Source of the DNA: Oppiella nova | Lineage: Eukaryota > Arthropoda > Arachnida > Sarcoptiformes > Oppiidae | NCBI GenBank assembly: GCA_905397405.1 | Contig: CAJPVJ010000061.1 | Coordinates: forward strand, 1-37,984 | Length of the DNA: 37,984 bases | Direction of reading: 5' to 3' | Part shown: positions 22,125 to 33,615 of the stretch, piece after piece | How the letters are laid out: each line of letters opens with the position of its first letter | Position numbering within the stretch: the first letter of the stretch is position 1 | Program-made: the position numbers and the translations under genes | The notes under the pieces: model-generated | The model's input: only the letters and a program-made list of their open reading frames with translations | The model's database searches: none | Told to the model about the DNA's origin: nothing

Positions 22125-24205
22125 TCATTGGTTATCAATGATAGTAATCTTATTCTCTCGCTTTTCGATTCGTAGACATTTGGGACACGAGTTTTTGTCA
22201 TACCTTTCGTTAAAACATCGCAAATGAAACACAGTTTTGCATTTCTCACACCTTTTAGTCGATTCCGTATTGAATGGATACAGAATTTGTGACGAATTGC
22301 AGATTTCACAGTAATATCCCTTAAGCGTACATAAAGGGCACGAAAGGACGTGATTCTTAGCAAATGCTATCACTTTAGCCAACGTTTGAGACAATAGATT
22401 GTTTTGGACCTACAAGTAAAATGCATGAGTGATTGGTTTGATTGGTAGGCATGAGTGGCATATATACCTGAAACAGATCAGTGACAGAGTATAGATGGAT
22501 GTGCTGAAAGAGGTGCTCTCGTGGCCAAACAGTTTTACGCATTTCGATGGCTATACTCTCCTGACAGGTGAAGAGGTATGCGTGCAAATAGAACAGTTGA
22601 GTCCTCAGATCCAGTGTTTGTTTCATTTCAGGGATTATTGTATACAATAAGGGACTCAAAACTTTTATATCAAAAAGTGGTTCCGTTTCTGTTGACACCA
22701 ATAAATGTTTGTTTCGTTTGGCGACCGGGTATTTGCGGAAATTCCAGTTATGAATAACTCGGGCCGGGATTATGGACTCATCGTTTGAGTGACAGTCCAG
22801 ACAATATTGGTGGCCATCGAAGTGACACAGCCGTGATTTGCCGTAAATCATACCAATAGGTCGCGCGCAAGCAATGCACTTATAGTCCTGTTCATCGAGT
22901 CCGCATTCATTCGCTAATCTCATCAATTGAATCAAAAACTTCTGAGTTTCCGGATCTGTATTATTGAAAACAGCATTCTTTGGTATTATCTCAAAGTCCG
23001 TCTCCGAAGACATCGAGTCTGTGGGCGACTGTTCTTTGGTGGACAACATAGAGATGGCTTTAGTCAAGTGCTGAGGTCTGGTCATTGCGCTCTCCATCTC
23101 TACAGTTGTCGCTAAGTCTCGTATGTCTGGAGTACTCGAGAGGACGGCTTGTGTTGAGTAACTCTGAAGAATGTCGTCATAGCTTTGGTCCCGAATTGGA
23201 AACAAGTCCTCAGACTTGTGAGGACTTGTACTCCAACCGGACATTCGGCTCAAACTATTGCCGGTTTCGGTGGTCTCGGAGTCGGAATCCTTGTTGGCCT
23301 CCAACTCCAATTCGCCCACAATTTCATCGATCACTTCATTGGAATAAATGGACTTTATTTCAAACACCGCTTCCGAAGTGTTGTCCGAAACGGTGTCTTC
23401 AATGTCTTTCTCTGAACCAGATTTCGATTCGTCACTCATTTCGGCCTAAGTTTTCAATTCATATAAATTAATGCAAACAACACTTCAATGCAAACATGGA
23501 TTCAATTACTTTACAACTCTTGGTATCGTCAATGAGTTGGATGGCATCGGTGGCCATCACTACGGGTTGGGGTTCTGTCTCCACATATGACACACCAATC
23601 AGTCGAAGAGTGGTTTCGCTCCACGAGTCAAGTGTTGGACTATCGATGGTTAAGTTGAAGACATAAGAGTCGAGACTAATGACGAGTCTTTTGACGATAT
23701 CTGTGTGCTCTCTGTCGCGAATGTAAGCCGAAGACCGATAAAAGCCGTGCAATAGAGACGAGTCGGCGGTTAAGGCCTCCAAATAGCTGACGATTAGGCC
23801 GTCATTGAGTGCCCACCGAAGCCATGCGCCACACCTCCCGATGTCGGTCGAGATGTTCGCCAATTGGCGCACATTTCGTGACACTTCGTTGTGACATAAG
23901 ATCAATACAATGGTCCAGAAATCCATTTCATAGGTCTTGGACTGCGAGGACGGACTCGAGAAGACGTTTGACACCCGAGTCGTGAGTTTCTGTTTGAGTC
24001 CGTGAAGAAGGATCGCCTCAAAGATGTGACACAAATCCATCACTAATTGGGTCTCGACTAGCAGTTTGCTCTTGGATTCACTCATTGTCTTAATAATGGA
24101 TTTAATGGTTTTATTCAATTCAATGGTTATATTGCTCTTAATGTAGACATCTTTGGCGAACTCCTCGACAGTAGAACCGGAGGCCAACTTCCAGAAGGAC
24201 GCCAT
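22125..24205 (-). CDS. RUN domain plus Rubicon-homology domain protein, PLEKHM1-like
   Basis: Three exons, 23510-24205, 23445 to 22468 and 22409 to 22125, join in phase 0 (TKSCK-AEMSDE and DLFQ-VQNNLL), giving about 650 residues. Residues 30-200 form a RUN domain: AILLHGLKQK, then TDIGRCGAWLRWALND with SYLEAL, which resemble PLEKHM1 more than Rubicon. A Ser/Asp/Glu-rich acidic linker follows. The C-terminus is a Rubicon-homology zinc region: YKCIACARPIG, SRLCHFDGHQYCLDCH, IPARVIHNWNF, and CPLCTLKGYYCEIC with CEKCKTVFHLRCF and CPKC. Family members bind Rab7 and control late endosome, lysosome and autophagosome traffic. No PH domain is visible between the two blocks, unlike vertebrate PLEKHM1. 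The start is the first ATG (MASFWKLASG); the preceding in-frame codon is GTG. Rubicon or a PLEKHM3-like paralogue are the alternatives. Confidence 0.85.
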
Positions 24206-24220
24206 CACTGGTCACACGTT

Positions 24221-24318
24221 ATGTGATGAGTGAATGAGTTGCAAGTGATTTGTGGCACCAATTCATGTGATCAGTGAATGAGTTGCAAGTGATTTGTGGC
24301 ACCAATTCATGTGATGAG
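24221..24318. repeat. 44-bp tandem repeat, about 2.2 copies, upstream of the RUN/RH gene
   Basis: Units starting ATGTGATGAGTGAATGAG at 24221, 24265 and (partial) 24309 repeat with nearly perfect identity. They sit directly 5' of the ATG of the RUN/RH gene, in its 5' UTR or promoter. The unit contains GTGAATGAGT, a motif also seen near the 5' end of the NAT1 gene. Confidence 0.9.
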
Positions 24319-26790
24319 GGCTACACTAAAAGGAGGGCCCCTTTTGCTCACATTCACTCATTCAGTGTTTGTTTATATCAATAGTATTGACATTCAGTTC
24401 ACGACATATGCATTGCAGTCAACGCACAGACACTCGCTTTCAATGGCAACAAACTTCTGATGCAATCACTAGTGGTCTGCATATTATGGCAATTGGGTTG
24501 CATTACATTGTAATTATGTAACACACTATACACTATAGTATAGACTACCCTCATCAATCTATTTATTTGATTTTTTCAATAATTTTAAAAAGCATTTTAA
24601 CTTTAGTTAAATTTAACTATTACTTAAATCCACTGTTACTATGAAAATCCTTACACACTCTCTCATTTAAGTCTCAAATATTGTATTACTGTACAGGTAT
24701 ATTATTTTTTAAAGTGATTTTATAACAGGCATAATTACAGTAAAACATATACCGTATAAATGATAATGGTACGTTTAGAAAGGATCACAACAATTCATTA
24801 GTGTGTTCTTGAAAACAAAATTTTAGGATAAATTTATAAATTTATAAAATATAATGTAATCCCAACGATTAAAGAATAAAATTGTTGTATATTATTAATA
24901 TTTGTGAAATGTTTTCATGGAGCTGGATACAAATTCAATTTGCCATTATAATTAATTTTCATTAATTCAAAGTTTAATTATATTTTTTTGTAAAAAAGCG
25001 AGAATTTTGAATTATTAATAAATAAGAAGTGAGTTATGATTGTGTCAAATGGAAACATAGACTCACTTCTTAACGCCTTTGTTATCAATATTTAAACAAA
25101 TATTCTGTGGTTTCAGTGAATTCTTAGTGAAGAGATTCGCTTCACTTTAATCTTGATTTTTCTTTATTAAAAGAGAAGTCGTTTTTTAAAACTTTGTGCT
25201 TAAAAATGACATTTATTTTTAAATTGCTCTTTTATGTGATGTTTTATAATTATTAAAAGTTTCAAAGACAACAAAATACTTTACTATCAATAATCATGTA
25301 TAGCTAAAATAATTTATTAGAATCTTATGATAAAACATAATTTAGAATACATAATATTTTCCATAGATAATAATAATGTTTCAAAATACCAAATAAATTA
25401 AATTCTTATAGAAATTGGATGAAAAATATATTACTGTTTAAAGTACAGTCAATCTTAATACTGTTGAATGAATCCATAGTCTTGATTAGTAATCAATGAT
25501 TTAAAAGTTATACTTAATAACGTTATACAGTATTTCCTAAGTAAATATGTTAAATTAAATTTGAATTTAAAAATATGCATGTAAGTTATAATACTGTAAT
25601 ATAAACGTAATCCACCATATGATTATTTAACATTACAATTTTGTTTATTTTGAGCTCACTATTGTGTATATATAACATATTATTATAATTTTAAGTTTAA
25701 TATTTAGTGTAACCTTATTTACTACTTAGTTTTAATTGTTTGTATAGTTATATTAGAAATAGGACCTAAATTAAATGCAAAATCATTTGATATAATAATA
25801 AATTTACATTTAAAAAGAACTTTTATGATACAAATTGATTCTTGGTCAATTAGAAAGTTCTATTTAGATGTTTTTTCAATGATCTTGATGATTTTGAAAC
25901 AATCTATTGTTTTCAGTATATCATGTCTCCCACAGACTGATGAAACCTATAAAATGTGACACAATTGTATTTTTGGAGCAAAATGTGCGTCAGATTTATA
26001 TTTGGATAAAAGTGTTCAGCGATTCAGTCTTTTCCAAACAATCAAATTCGTTATCAATATTTGATTGTTGAAGCAATTATTTGAATGCAAAACCATTTCC
26101 AAAAGCAATTTACAGCCAATATATATGAGAATTGTTTTTATTTTATGGTTAGAATGAAAGCAAATAAATATTACATAAATAATTAATTTTAAGGCATTTC
26201 TTATTTCAACACAATCTTATGAACTGACAAATACTGTGACAAATGTTTGTAAGTTTACAAATAAATTACACTTTCGTTGCATAACTTTTTATAAAATTAA
26301 AAGAAACAGCAGTATTTAAATAGACTTTTGTCACTAAAAATCAAAATGACCATGATGTAGATACTTAATACACTCATCTATCATTGATCATCAATGCAAT
26401 TTAGGGAAAGAAATAGTATCACAGTGTGATAATCACCCTGTACAGTATATTGACAAACACACATCAAAATACATCATTCAAATATAACGAATTCTAAAAT
26501 TAAGGATTATTCTGTTAGTAATGAATTAAATTATGGTTTACTAAATAAATATATTTAATATGCAAACTTATGTAATCCAATTGTTCAAAATTAATATTAT
26601 TTTAAAATATTCCAAAAAGTATCACATATATGAATTGTCATTTATATTAAATTATAATTTAATTATAGTGTTTAGTTTATTCTTATCATATTTATACAAT
26701 AAGTAAGAGAAGCAAATATTAAGATAATTTTCCAAAATATAAAGTAGTATAAAATTTCTTTTTAAAAATTAGACAAAACATTAATTAAAT
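24319..26790. other. AT-rich intergenic region, nothing recognised
   Basis: After about 200 bp of more complex sequence next to the RUN/RH gene, this becomes long AT-rich DNA with scattered palindromic motifs (for example ACACTATACACTATAG near 24523). I see no splice-flanked conserved segment on either strand. Confidence 0.55.
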
Positions 26791-26796
26791 CAAAAA

Positions 26797-27135
26797 ATGG
26801 CAAGTTTGTTGGTTTGTGTGTCTGTTGGTCTACTCCTCCTCATCTTCTTCAAGCCTACCATTTCTTATTCATCGCACCGGTAGAACACAGAGAATATAAC
26901 TAACTCTACATTTGAATGTCATGTGCAATATCTTCAGTGCGATTGCAGAACAAATGAAAAGTTTGCCAAATATTATACGAGTAGTATTCACTCATCTAAT
27001 ATAGAGTCAGTCGTGTTAACTATATTTTGTGATACCAGTGCACTATCAAATCAACTTTTTCATAAAGGTATTGTACAAATTTCTAAATATCATTTTATTA
27101 ATAGTATTATAGTTATTGTATTATTAGTATTATAA
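26797..27135 (+). pseudogene. signal-peptide ORF interrupted by one in-frame TAG; possible secreted protein exon
   Basis: The ATG opens MASLLVCVSVGLLLLIFF followed by KPTISYSSHR, a good signal peptide, then TAG at 26881-26883. The same frame reopens at once as NTENITNSTFECHVQYLQ and CDCRTNEKFAKYY, with two N-glycosylation sites (NIT, NST) and four Cys, and stays open to 27135. A donor-like CG|GTAGAA overlaps the stop, but joining it to the acceptor-like CTTCAG at 26938 shifts the frame. Another donor-like AAAG|GTATTG follows HKG near 27067. It could be a decayed gene, a polymorphic stop, or the first exon of a secreted protein whose other exons I cannot find. The family is not recognised; a leucine-rich-repeat N-cap is only a guess. 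Confidence 0.35.
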
Positions 27136-29393
27136 TAAAATTTTTTAAAAATTAGTTTTATTTCAAAATCAATGATTATAAATTATTCAATTCAAAATTA
27201 GAGTGTTTAATGGATATGTTTTTAAACTATAGAATATTCATATAAGGAGATGGAATATCTATGAGTAAAATAAAGTTACTTTAGTTACAGTTTAAAGTGT
27301 ATCTTAAGCTAGTCATAATTTTTATATATAAAATCTATAATCTAAAGTTAAGAATACAGTATTTATAGTGGTTCTTGTAAAAAGATCACAAAAAAAATTA
27401 TTAAACACAATTTAGAGTTATCTTACAATCCTAAAATAATTTTTGATAATAATCGTAATACATTTATTTTTGGTTGATAATATTAACCATTCACAATGAT
27501 TTCATAGAAATATAGTTGATTTTTTAAAATTTAATTTTTTACATAAATTGTCTATTTATATTTTATAACATTAAGTTAGTAAAATTAAAATACAAATCTA
27601 ACATATTAAATCATTTTCTTTTGATTATCGAAATTCGTGTAATAATTCCTTAATTGAATAAGTTATTATTATAAATTTATAATAATTTAACTAGTACCGT
27701 ACCTACTTTAAATTCGTATTAGATTTGATAGGTTACAGGTTATATAAGTTAAGTAAAGATTACCTTATAAGATAAATTTTAATAACCAGCTAATGCCTGT
27801 AGAAATATCCCATAAATATAAATAATTTTTATTTATATATTAAAATAAAATAATTCACAACCCAACCCAATAATTTATGTTATATTATTTTATATTACCG
27901 TAAATAAAATCAAGAGGGGTATACTAACACATATTATAACAAATGAGAAACAAATAGACATATTATACTATAATATAGACATATGAAGATCAGTCCTCTT
28001 TAATTGGAAGAATTGAGAGCAATATTAGAAGTTTAGCTAATCGTAGATCTCTTTGAATAAAAACTTCTTCATTAGTCGCAAAATACTTAATAATAGATAA
28101 GTCTTAATATTTGAGTACATTTGCTAATCATATTACTCGACAATAGGATGAAACATGTGTTAAATAATTAAATTGTCTTTTGAAATACCGTACTATAAAA
28201 TGTTTTCTACAAACCTATACAATATAGCATACATTTGTATATAATTATCTTTTACTTTATTAATCTTATATATCTCCACATCATTTTTAAGACACCATCT
28301 CATTCTACAGTACTTTTAGGTAGGAAGTATACATTTTTAATAAATCTTAATATATTGTACGATACCTAAGTTATAATAATTATAAGTACTAGTTAAGGTG
28401 GTTCTGTAAAAATTATAACAGAAAAGTGTGTTTACTTATTTTAAAAGATACTTTATTTATCGGTAATCGAATAACAATTTACTGTAATTATAATTAATTA
28501 AAAATGCTTTTGTACCTTAAATATTCTTGAAGTATTATTTACTTTCAAATATTCTATATTTAATAGATTAAAATATGAAGTAAGAATGGTAATTAATACT
28601 AGTACGGTATTATATATTGTATATTATATTTCGACCTGTATACTATACACAAATGTCACAAATGATTTAATTGATTAAACTTTTAAACTTTTTAATTTAC
28701 AAATGAATTGCTCCCGTTGTCAAAAACAAACTTGATGAATATTGAAAATTAGAGTCTAGGCTCTAGGATCTAGGGAATATAAATTGCACATTTATATTTA
28801 TATATAGTGGTCTTACTTTAACACTTTTCGTGTCATTAATGTAATTTCATAATACCCGATGAAGTGTTACTTAAGGTATAATATAATTAGTTGAGCTAAA
28901 GTTATATAACTTTATATGTTGATTATTTATATTTATAACTCATATAAATATATGCAGGTATATAGGATAATTATTCCTGGGAATATGAAATAGTAAATAT
29001 TTTATTGTATATAGTAGTTGGCTCAAATTCAATTTGTAAAATATGCGTGATAACATGAATTTTAATAGTTTCTAGGTAATATCATTTAATCTTATGATAA
29101 AACTTGACATAAATCGTTAAAATTGGACAATCAAAATAGCTAAAATTTTACTGTTCAACTAATTAACCTATTTACCAAGCCTATCTGACTTATCCAGAAT
29201 AAATTTAAATATTAATGAAACATTTATACTCATAACTCTAGTTATTACTTTATACTTTTACAATTTACTAGTAAGTCTACGATTAATTATAGCAATTTCA
29301 TTAAATTTATTGTGAAAAGAAAATATTTATACTATAATATAATTCTTGTGATATAATTTCTATTTTAAGAAAATTTCAAAATAATTAGTTGTT
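27136..29393. other. AT-rich intergenic region, nothing recognised
   Basis: Very AT-rich, with no supported gene. It presumably holds the 5' UTR exon and promoter of the downstream peptide gene, because that gene's coding exon begins right after an acceptor site. Confidence 0.5.
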
Positions 29394-29411
29394 TTGTATG
29401 AACCATTTCAG

Positions 29412-29762
29412 ATGCATATACCGGTAGTAATAGAAATAACACTATTATGGCTTTCAATGATCTGCTTTCTATCCATTGACACCAAATCTTTGGGAAAGTA
29501 TTCATTAAAAGACGAGTTTAACGACGAAAACAATGGTTTAGACAACAATTTATGGCTCACTTCTAATCAAAGAAATGCAAACACAAGACAGAGAAGCGGT
29601 CAAAACGATATGCCATTAAAACAGCAAATCTATAATCATTTGTTTCGAATGAGACGAAAGTTTCCCGAAATTGACTCAAAAGGTTTCGACGAAGACGTCT
29701 TCGATGAGGGTTTTGGCGACTTCTCGACGATGAAGAAAAGGAAAACTCCATACAATTCATAA
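29412..29762 (+). CDS. short secreted peptide precursor (neuropeptide-like)
   Basis: The 116-residue ORF begins at the ATG placed immediately after an acceptor (ACCATTTCAG|ATG), so a 5' UTR intron is likely. Residues 1-25 form a signal peptide (MHIPVVIEITLLWLSMICFL). The mature part is hydrophilic and cysteine-free. Near the end, RMRRK and KKRK are dibasic or tribasic cleavage sites bounding a peptide that reads FPEIDSKGFDEDVFDEGF then GDFSTM. The FxEIDxxGF pattern resembles orcokinins (NFDEIDRxGF), but orcokinin precursors normally carry several copies and only one is present here. The stop codon overlaps an AATAAA signal. I am confident in a secreted precursor; the orcokinin link is tentative. 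Confidence 0.6.
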   Translation: MHIPVVIEITLLWLSMICFLSIDTKSLGKYSLKDEFNDENNGLDNNLWLTSNQRNANTRQRSGQNDMPLKQQIYNHLFRMRRKFPEIDSKGFDEDVFDEGFGDFSTMKKRKTPYNS

Positions 29763-29766
29763 TAAA
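29761..29766 (+). promoter_or_regulatory. AATAAA overlapping the stop of the peptide gene
   Basis: The sequence TCATAATAAAAC contains the stop TAA and an overlapping AATAAA. If used, it would give an extremely short 3' UTR. Another AATAAA lies near 30015. Confidence 0.35.
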
Positions 29767-30221
29767 ACCATTTGTATGCCCACTCACTTCACTACCAAAT
29801 ATGATCACAACTCAATATACCGACAATTATCTTATTAAATGAGTTAAAGTTTTAAATATTGTTGTCAATCATATCATAATTACTGTATTTCATTGCTTTC
29901 ATTTTATTTATTCATGTTTGCAATCATTTAAGTGATCCGTAAGTTAACTGTCATTCAATTGTGCAAAAACCAAACAAATATTTCCATCGTTTCTTATATC
30001 TATTAATCTTTTAATAAATATATTCATAAATTGTAATCAATTCCAGAACTTATTCTTAAAGAAGTATTAAAAAATAGCCAAAACGTGTAAAATAATTCTA
30101 GTTTTTGAATCAAAAGTCTATTTGCCTAAACATAAAATTAGTATAATAACTGAAAAGACATTATAAAAGGTTTGTGTAAACAGTATACAAGAATTAAATG
30201 AGATTATAGACAAAGAATCCA

Positions 30222-30227
30222 TTTATT
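30222..30227 (-). promoter_or_regulatory. AATAAA poly(A) signal of the NAT1 gene
   Basis: AATAAA occurs on the minus strand about 165 nt beyond the eIF4G2/NAT1 stop codon. Confidence 0.45.
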
Positions 30228-30392
30228 CTACTTTTGATAGAAGTGTTATAAAAAGAAAGCAATTGAGAGAGATATCAGAAAAATGAATAGATTTAGTGCT
30301 GAGACACAAATTCAAAGATTATAGAAAGCGGTCGGAGAGGACATCGAAGTGTTTGGTCGTCTCAACAACTAAATGGTCAACAAATCAATCAA

Positions 30393-33300
30393 CTAATTGA
30401 GGATCGGATCGGTGTCTTCCTCGTCCTCCTCCTCCTCCTCTGCCTCTTCCAACCACGTGAGCCATTGGTTCACTTGAAATAATGCCTTTCCTTTGCCCGG
30501 GTATTCATCATTGATGTCTTCTTTCCATTTGATGAACACTTCCTCTTCGATCACTTCCAAGTCGTAAAGCATTAGAAACCAACGCAAAAGCATTCCTAAC
30601 AGATATATACAGTATATGGTGTTATAATCGATACAATACTTGTACTCAACTGTTGGACAAACCTTTGGGGAAATTCAATCCAAAGCAATAGCTCTGCAGA
30701 GCGTAGAGCGCTATGAGCTGTAAAGAAGGCTTTTCGTGAAGAAACGCTTTCAAGAGGTGTTCAAATTTAGCCAATATTTGTCTCTCATTATCGGTTATAT
30801 TAGTTCCGTTGGTCTGAGTCTGAGATGGAGTGTCAGCGATGGACTGCTTCGAGACTTCTTTATTGATATACTTAAGCAAAGAAGTGAACAAAACGCGAAT
30901 AAATTCAACACTAATTTGAAGAGAGGGGTCGACATTGTCTTTGAGCCAACGATACAGTGTGTTGGGAGAGCAGTCATTCTGAGTGAGTTGTTTCCATAAG
31001 TCGGACTCTATTCGCAACATTGGGAACAGGAATCCAAGGGCTCTGTCCTCCAATATATCTGCCAATCGCTCTTTGTTTCGATCGTTTTCGGGTAACATTT
31101 CAATCAAATTTATTTTACTTTCAGTGAACGCCGAGAAGAGCCAAACATTGCCTTTGGTTTTATGCAAGTGTTGCAGACATAACAGGAACAGAGGGTAATG
31201 CTGTCCGCCCTCTAACGGCTCACTGGCCTCCTTCAGAGTCACCACATTGTCAGCGATGGCCGCAGATATAAATGCCGCCACATTTGACTTCGCACGCGGT
31301 ATATAAGACTCCAGTTCCTCGATTCGGTTAATTAATTCTTTGAAAGCCTATCATTACAATCATCACAATTAGTAAACGTATAGCAATTCAAGTCAACAAT
31401 CGAGGCATACATTCATAAAAATATTGGCGCCGATAACGTCCTCAGCCTTCAACTGATTCAGGAGTTTAGTCGACGTCTCTCTTTCACTCTCAGACGCTTC
31501 CACCGACTTCTTGAGAATAGTCACCAAAACGTCTAATTGAAAGCTGTATTACAATTAAAAGTAATTAGTTTTGAAAACAACTAATTATTCATAAATGACT
31601 TACTTTTTAGGAATTTTCATTTCTTTGAATTTAATGATCACGTCATCAATGTTCTGGTTTTCTGAAAGGATTTCTTTGAGCGCTTCCTCAGTCTTCTTGA
31701 GAAGCGACTCTTTGTTGCTCTGATTCGTCACATTCGTATTGATTACAGTCTTCTCGTTAATGTTGTCCATAGTTTTGTTTTCATTCATAATATTCCGATC
31801 AAAATGTTTGGCATTATTTGTGTTATTGTTTTGAAAATTGAGAGCAGAGTTAGCCATCGATGGCTTAGTTAAAGGTATGTTTGGTTTGGAAACCATTGAA
31901 TTAATAGCCGGTCGTAAAGAGATGTCACTCGAGTCGAAGCCAAGAGTTTGCGATTTAGGGATCGCGACCATCGGCTTCAGAGGCATGGCTTGCGGTGGCA
32001 TTTGATTCGCATTTACCGTAGTGTTGGCCAAAGAGACGGCCGGTTGCTGTTGTTGTTGTAGTTTCTGAAATCGCGGCGGGAGTTCTCGACCACCGGTAGT
32101 GTTAGCCGACGGCGTGTTCACAATAACCTGTTGTTGTTGTTGCTGTTGTTGTCTTGAATTCATAGACTCGCGCTTCACATGATTTGGGAATTGAAAACCC
32201 GGATAATTATTCGATTGATTGCGTCGGCCAGCGAGGGCTGGGTTGTGATTGTAGACATCGTTTATAGCACCGGGACCTGTGCCTAAATGTAGATTATATG
32301 CCAATGGGTTCATTAGAAACTCCTCATCCATGCGCTGTCCCGGCTTTTGCTGACCACCACCTCTAAGCGGTCCAAACGTGTACTGATGGGGAGGCATATA
32401 AACGCCGTAATCCTTGGCCGCCTCCTCCCGTATCTGTAATATAGTTTTAGGTCCGGCTTCGCGTTGGACTCGACGGGGGGCCCACTGTTGGAGGGAAAGG
32501 GATGTTAGACATAAGAAACGGTTGTATTTGTCAGGGTTCGGCATACGTGATTGCGTCTGAGTTCGAGGACGTCTTGTAACATGAATCTGATGCGAGAACT
32601 GAGTTCATAATTAGTCGAGTAGTACTCCATTCGTTCAAAATATTGATTCATTAAAGGCTTTGCCTTCTCGTTGTCGAGGAGGCGTCCGACGGTCTTCATG
32701 ATCTGAGTGAGACATTCGAGGTCTTCAGCCTTTTCTTGTATCGACTGATCCTTAGTTTGTTTGGAAAGCAATTGTCGGATACAGAGATGAAGAATGGATT
32801 CCTGCAGAAGGTTTTGTTTCCCCAATTCACAGATGAACTTAATGTTTCCCAACATCTTGTGTTTGGCGACCGACCGCTGCTCCTCCTCGAGAGCACTGAG
32901 AGGTCCATCCCTGTCGTCGAAGGCCTCACTGGCGCGCCGTCTGTTCTCGAACTCGTCCTGACACTTGGCCAACAGGAGTCGGCAGAAGGTCTGTCCGGTG
33001 GACAAGCAGTCAGTGAGCAATGAATGGCAGTCAGCAATGAGTGCAATGAGTGGCCACTTACTTTGTTGAGCGGACCGGCGCTGGAATCTCTGGATGTCTC
33101 GAAATTGGGGGCTTCTTCACTGATGATGCGACATAACTGGGCGTACATACAGCTGTACTTCGGCTCCTCCAACGCTTTGTCGAACACCAGTAGAATGAGA
33201 CCCTTGAGAATGGCGGGCGAGTCGAGGCCCACCGCCAACAGCTCTTTACTTAACTTTTTGAACTTCTCGGGCGTAATCTTATTGAGAATACTATGACACA

Positions 33301-33600
33301 AACAAACAGTAAGTCTACACGAAATGGACAGATAGACAGACAGCCATACCCTCGGACTCTACGAAAAATGGCATTTTGTTTGTCTTCGATATGCTTTGTA
33401 TTGGATTGAAGTGATTGTATGGTATGGTTAAGGGATTGCAAATCTCGTCTTATGCTACTCGGAGGCACCCATCGGGTGGTGGATCTCAAGCTTGGGGTCC
33501 AACCGGTCGATGAGCTCTGTTGCGGATGAGGAGAGCCGTTGGCATCCTTTCCTCCCGAGCATTGAGAAGCAATTCCCGCCTCTCCTCTCACCGGTTCCGT
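30393..33600 (-). CDS. NAT1: eIF4G2 / DAP5 / NAT1, non-canonical translation initiation scaffold
   Basis: Cytoplasmic eIF4G paralogue that lacks the eIF4E/PABP-binding N-terminus and supports cap-independent translation. Exons: 33350-33600, 33062-33290, 32547-32990, 31604-32484, 31411-31543, 30663-31347 and 30393-30595, with matching phases. The N-terminal RWVPPSSIRRD is followed by MIF4G (ILNKITPEKFKKL, KALEEPKYSCMYAQLC, KMLGNIKFICELG, RIRFMLQDVLELR). Then come a Gln/Asn-rich linker with ELPPRF, polyQ runs of 8 and 5, and SSDISLRPA; MA3 (PLFLLCLQHL); and a W2 domain (GKGKALFQVNQWLTWLE) ending in an acidic EEEEEDEED tail. The first exon has no in-frame AUG. An in-frame TAG lies at 33613-33615, and the only candidates after it are CTG, ACG (33598-33600, context ACAACGG) or GTG (33589-33591). 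The start given is the ACG, since ACG-GAA parallels the Met-Glu of vertebrate DAP5 (GUG start). Confidence 0.93.
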
Positions 33601-33615
33601 TGTGGTCGACAGCTA

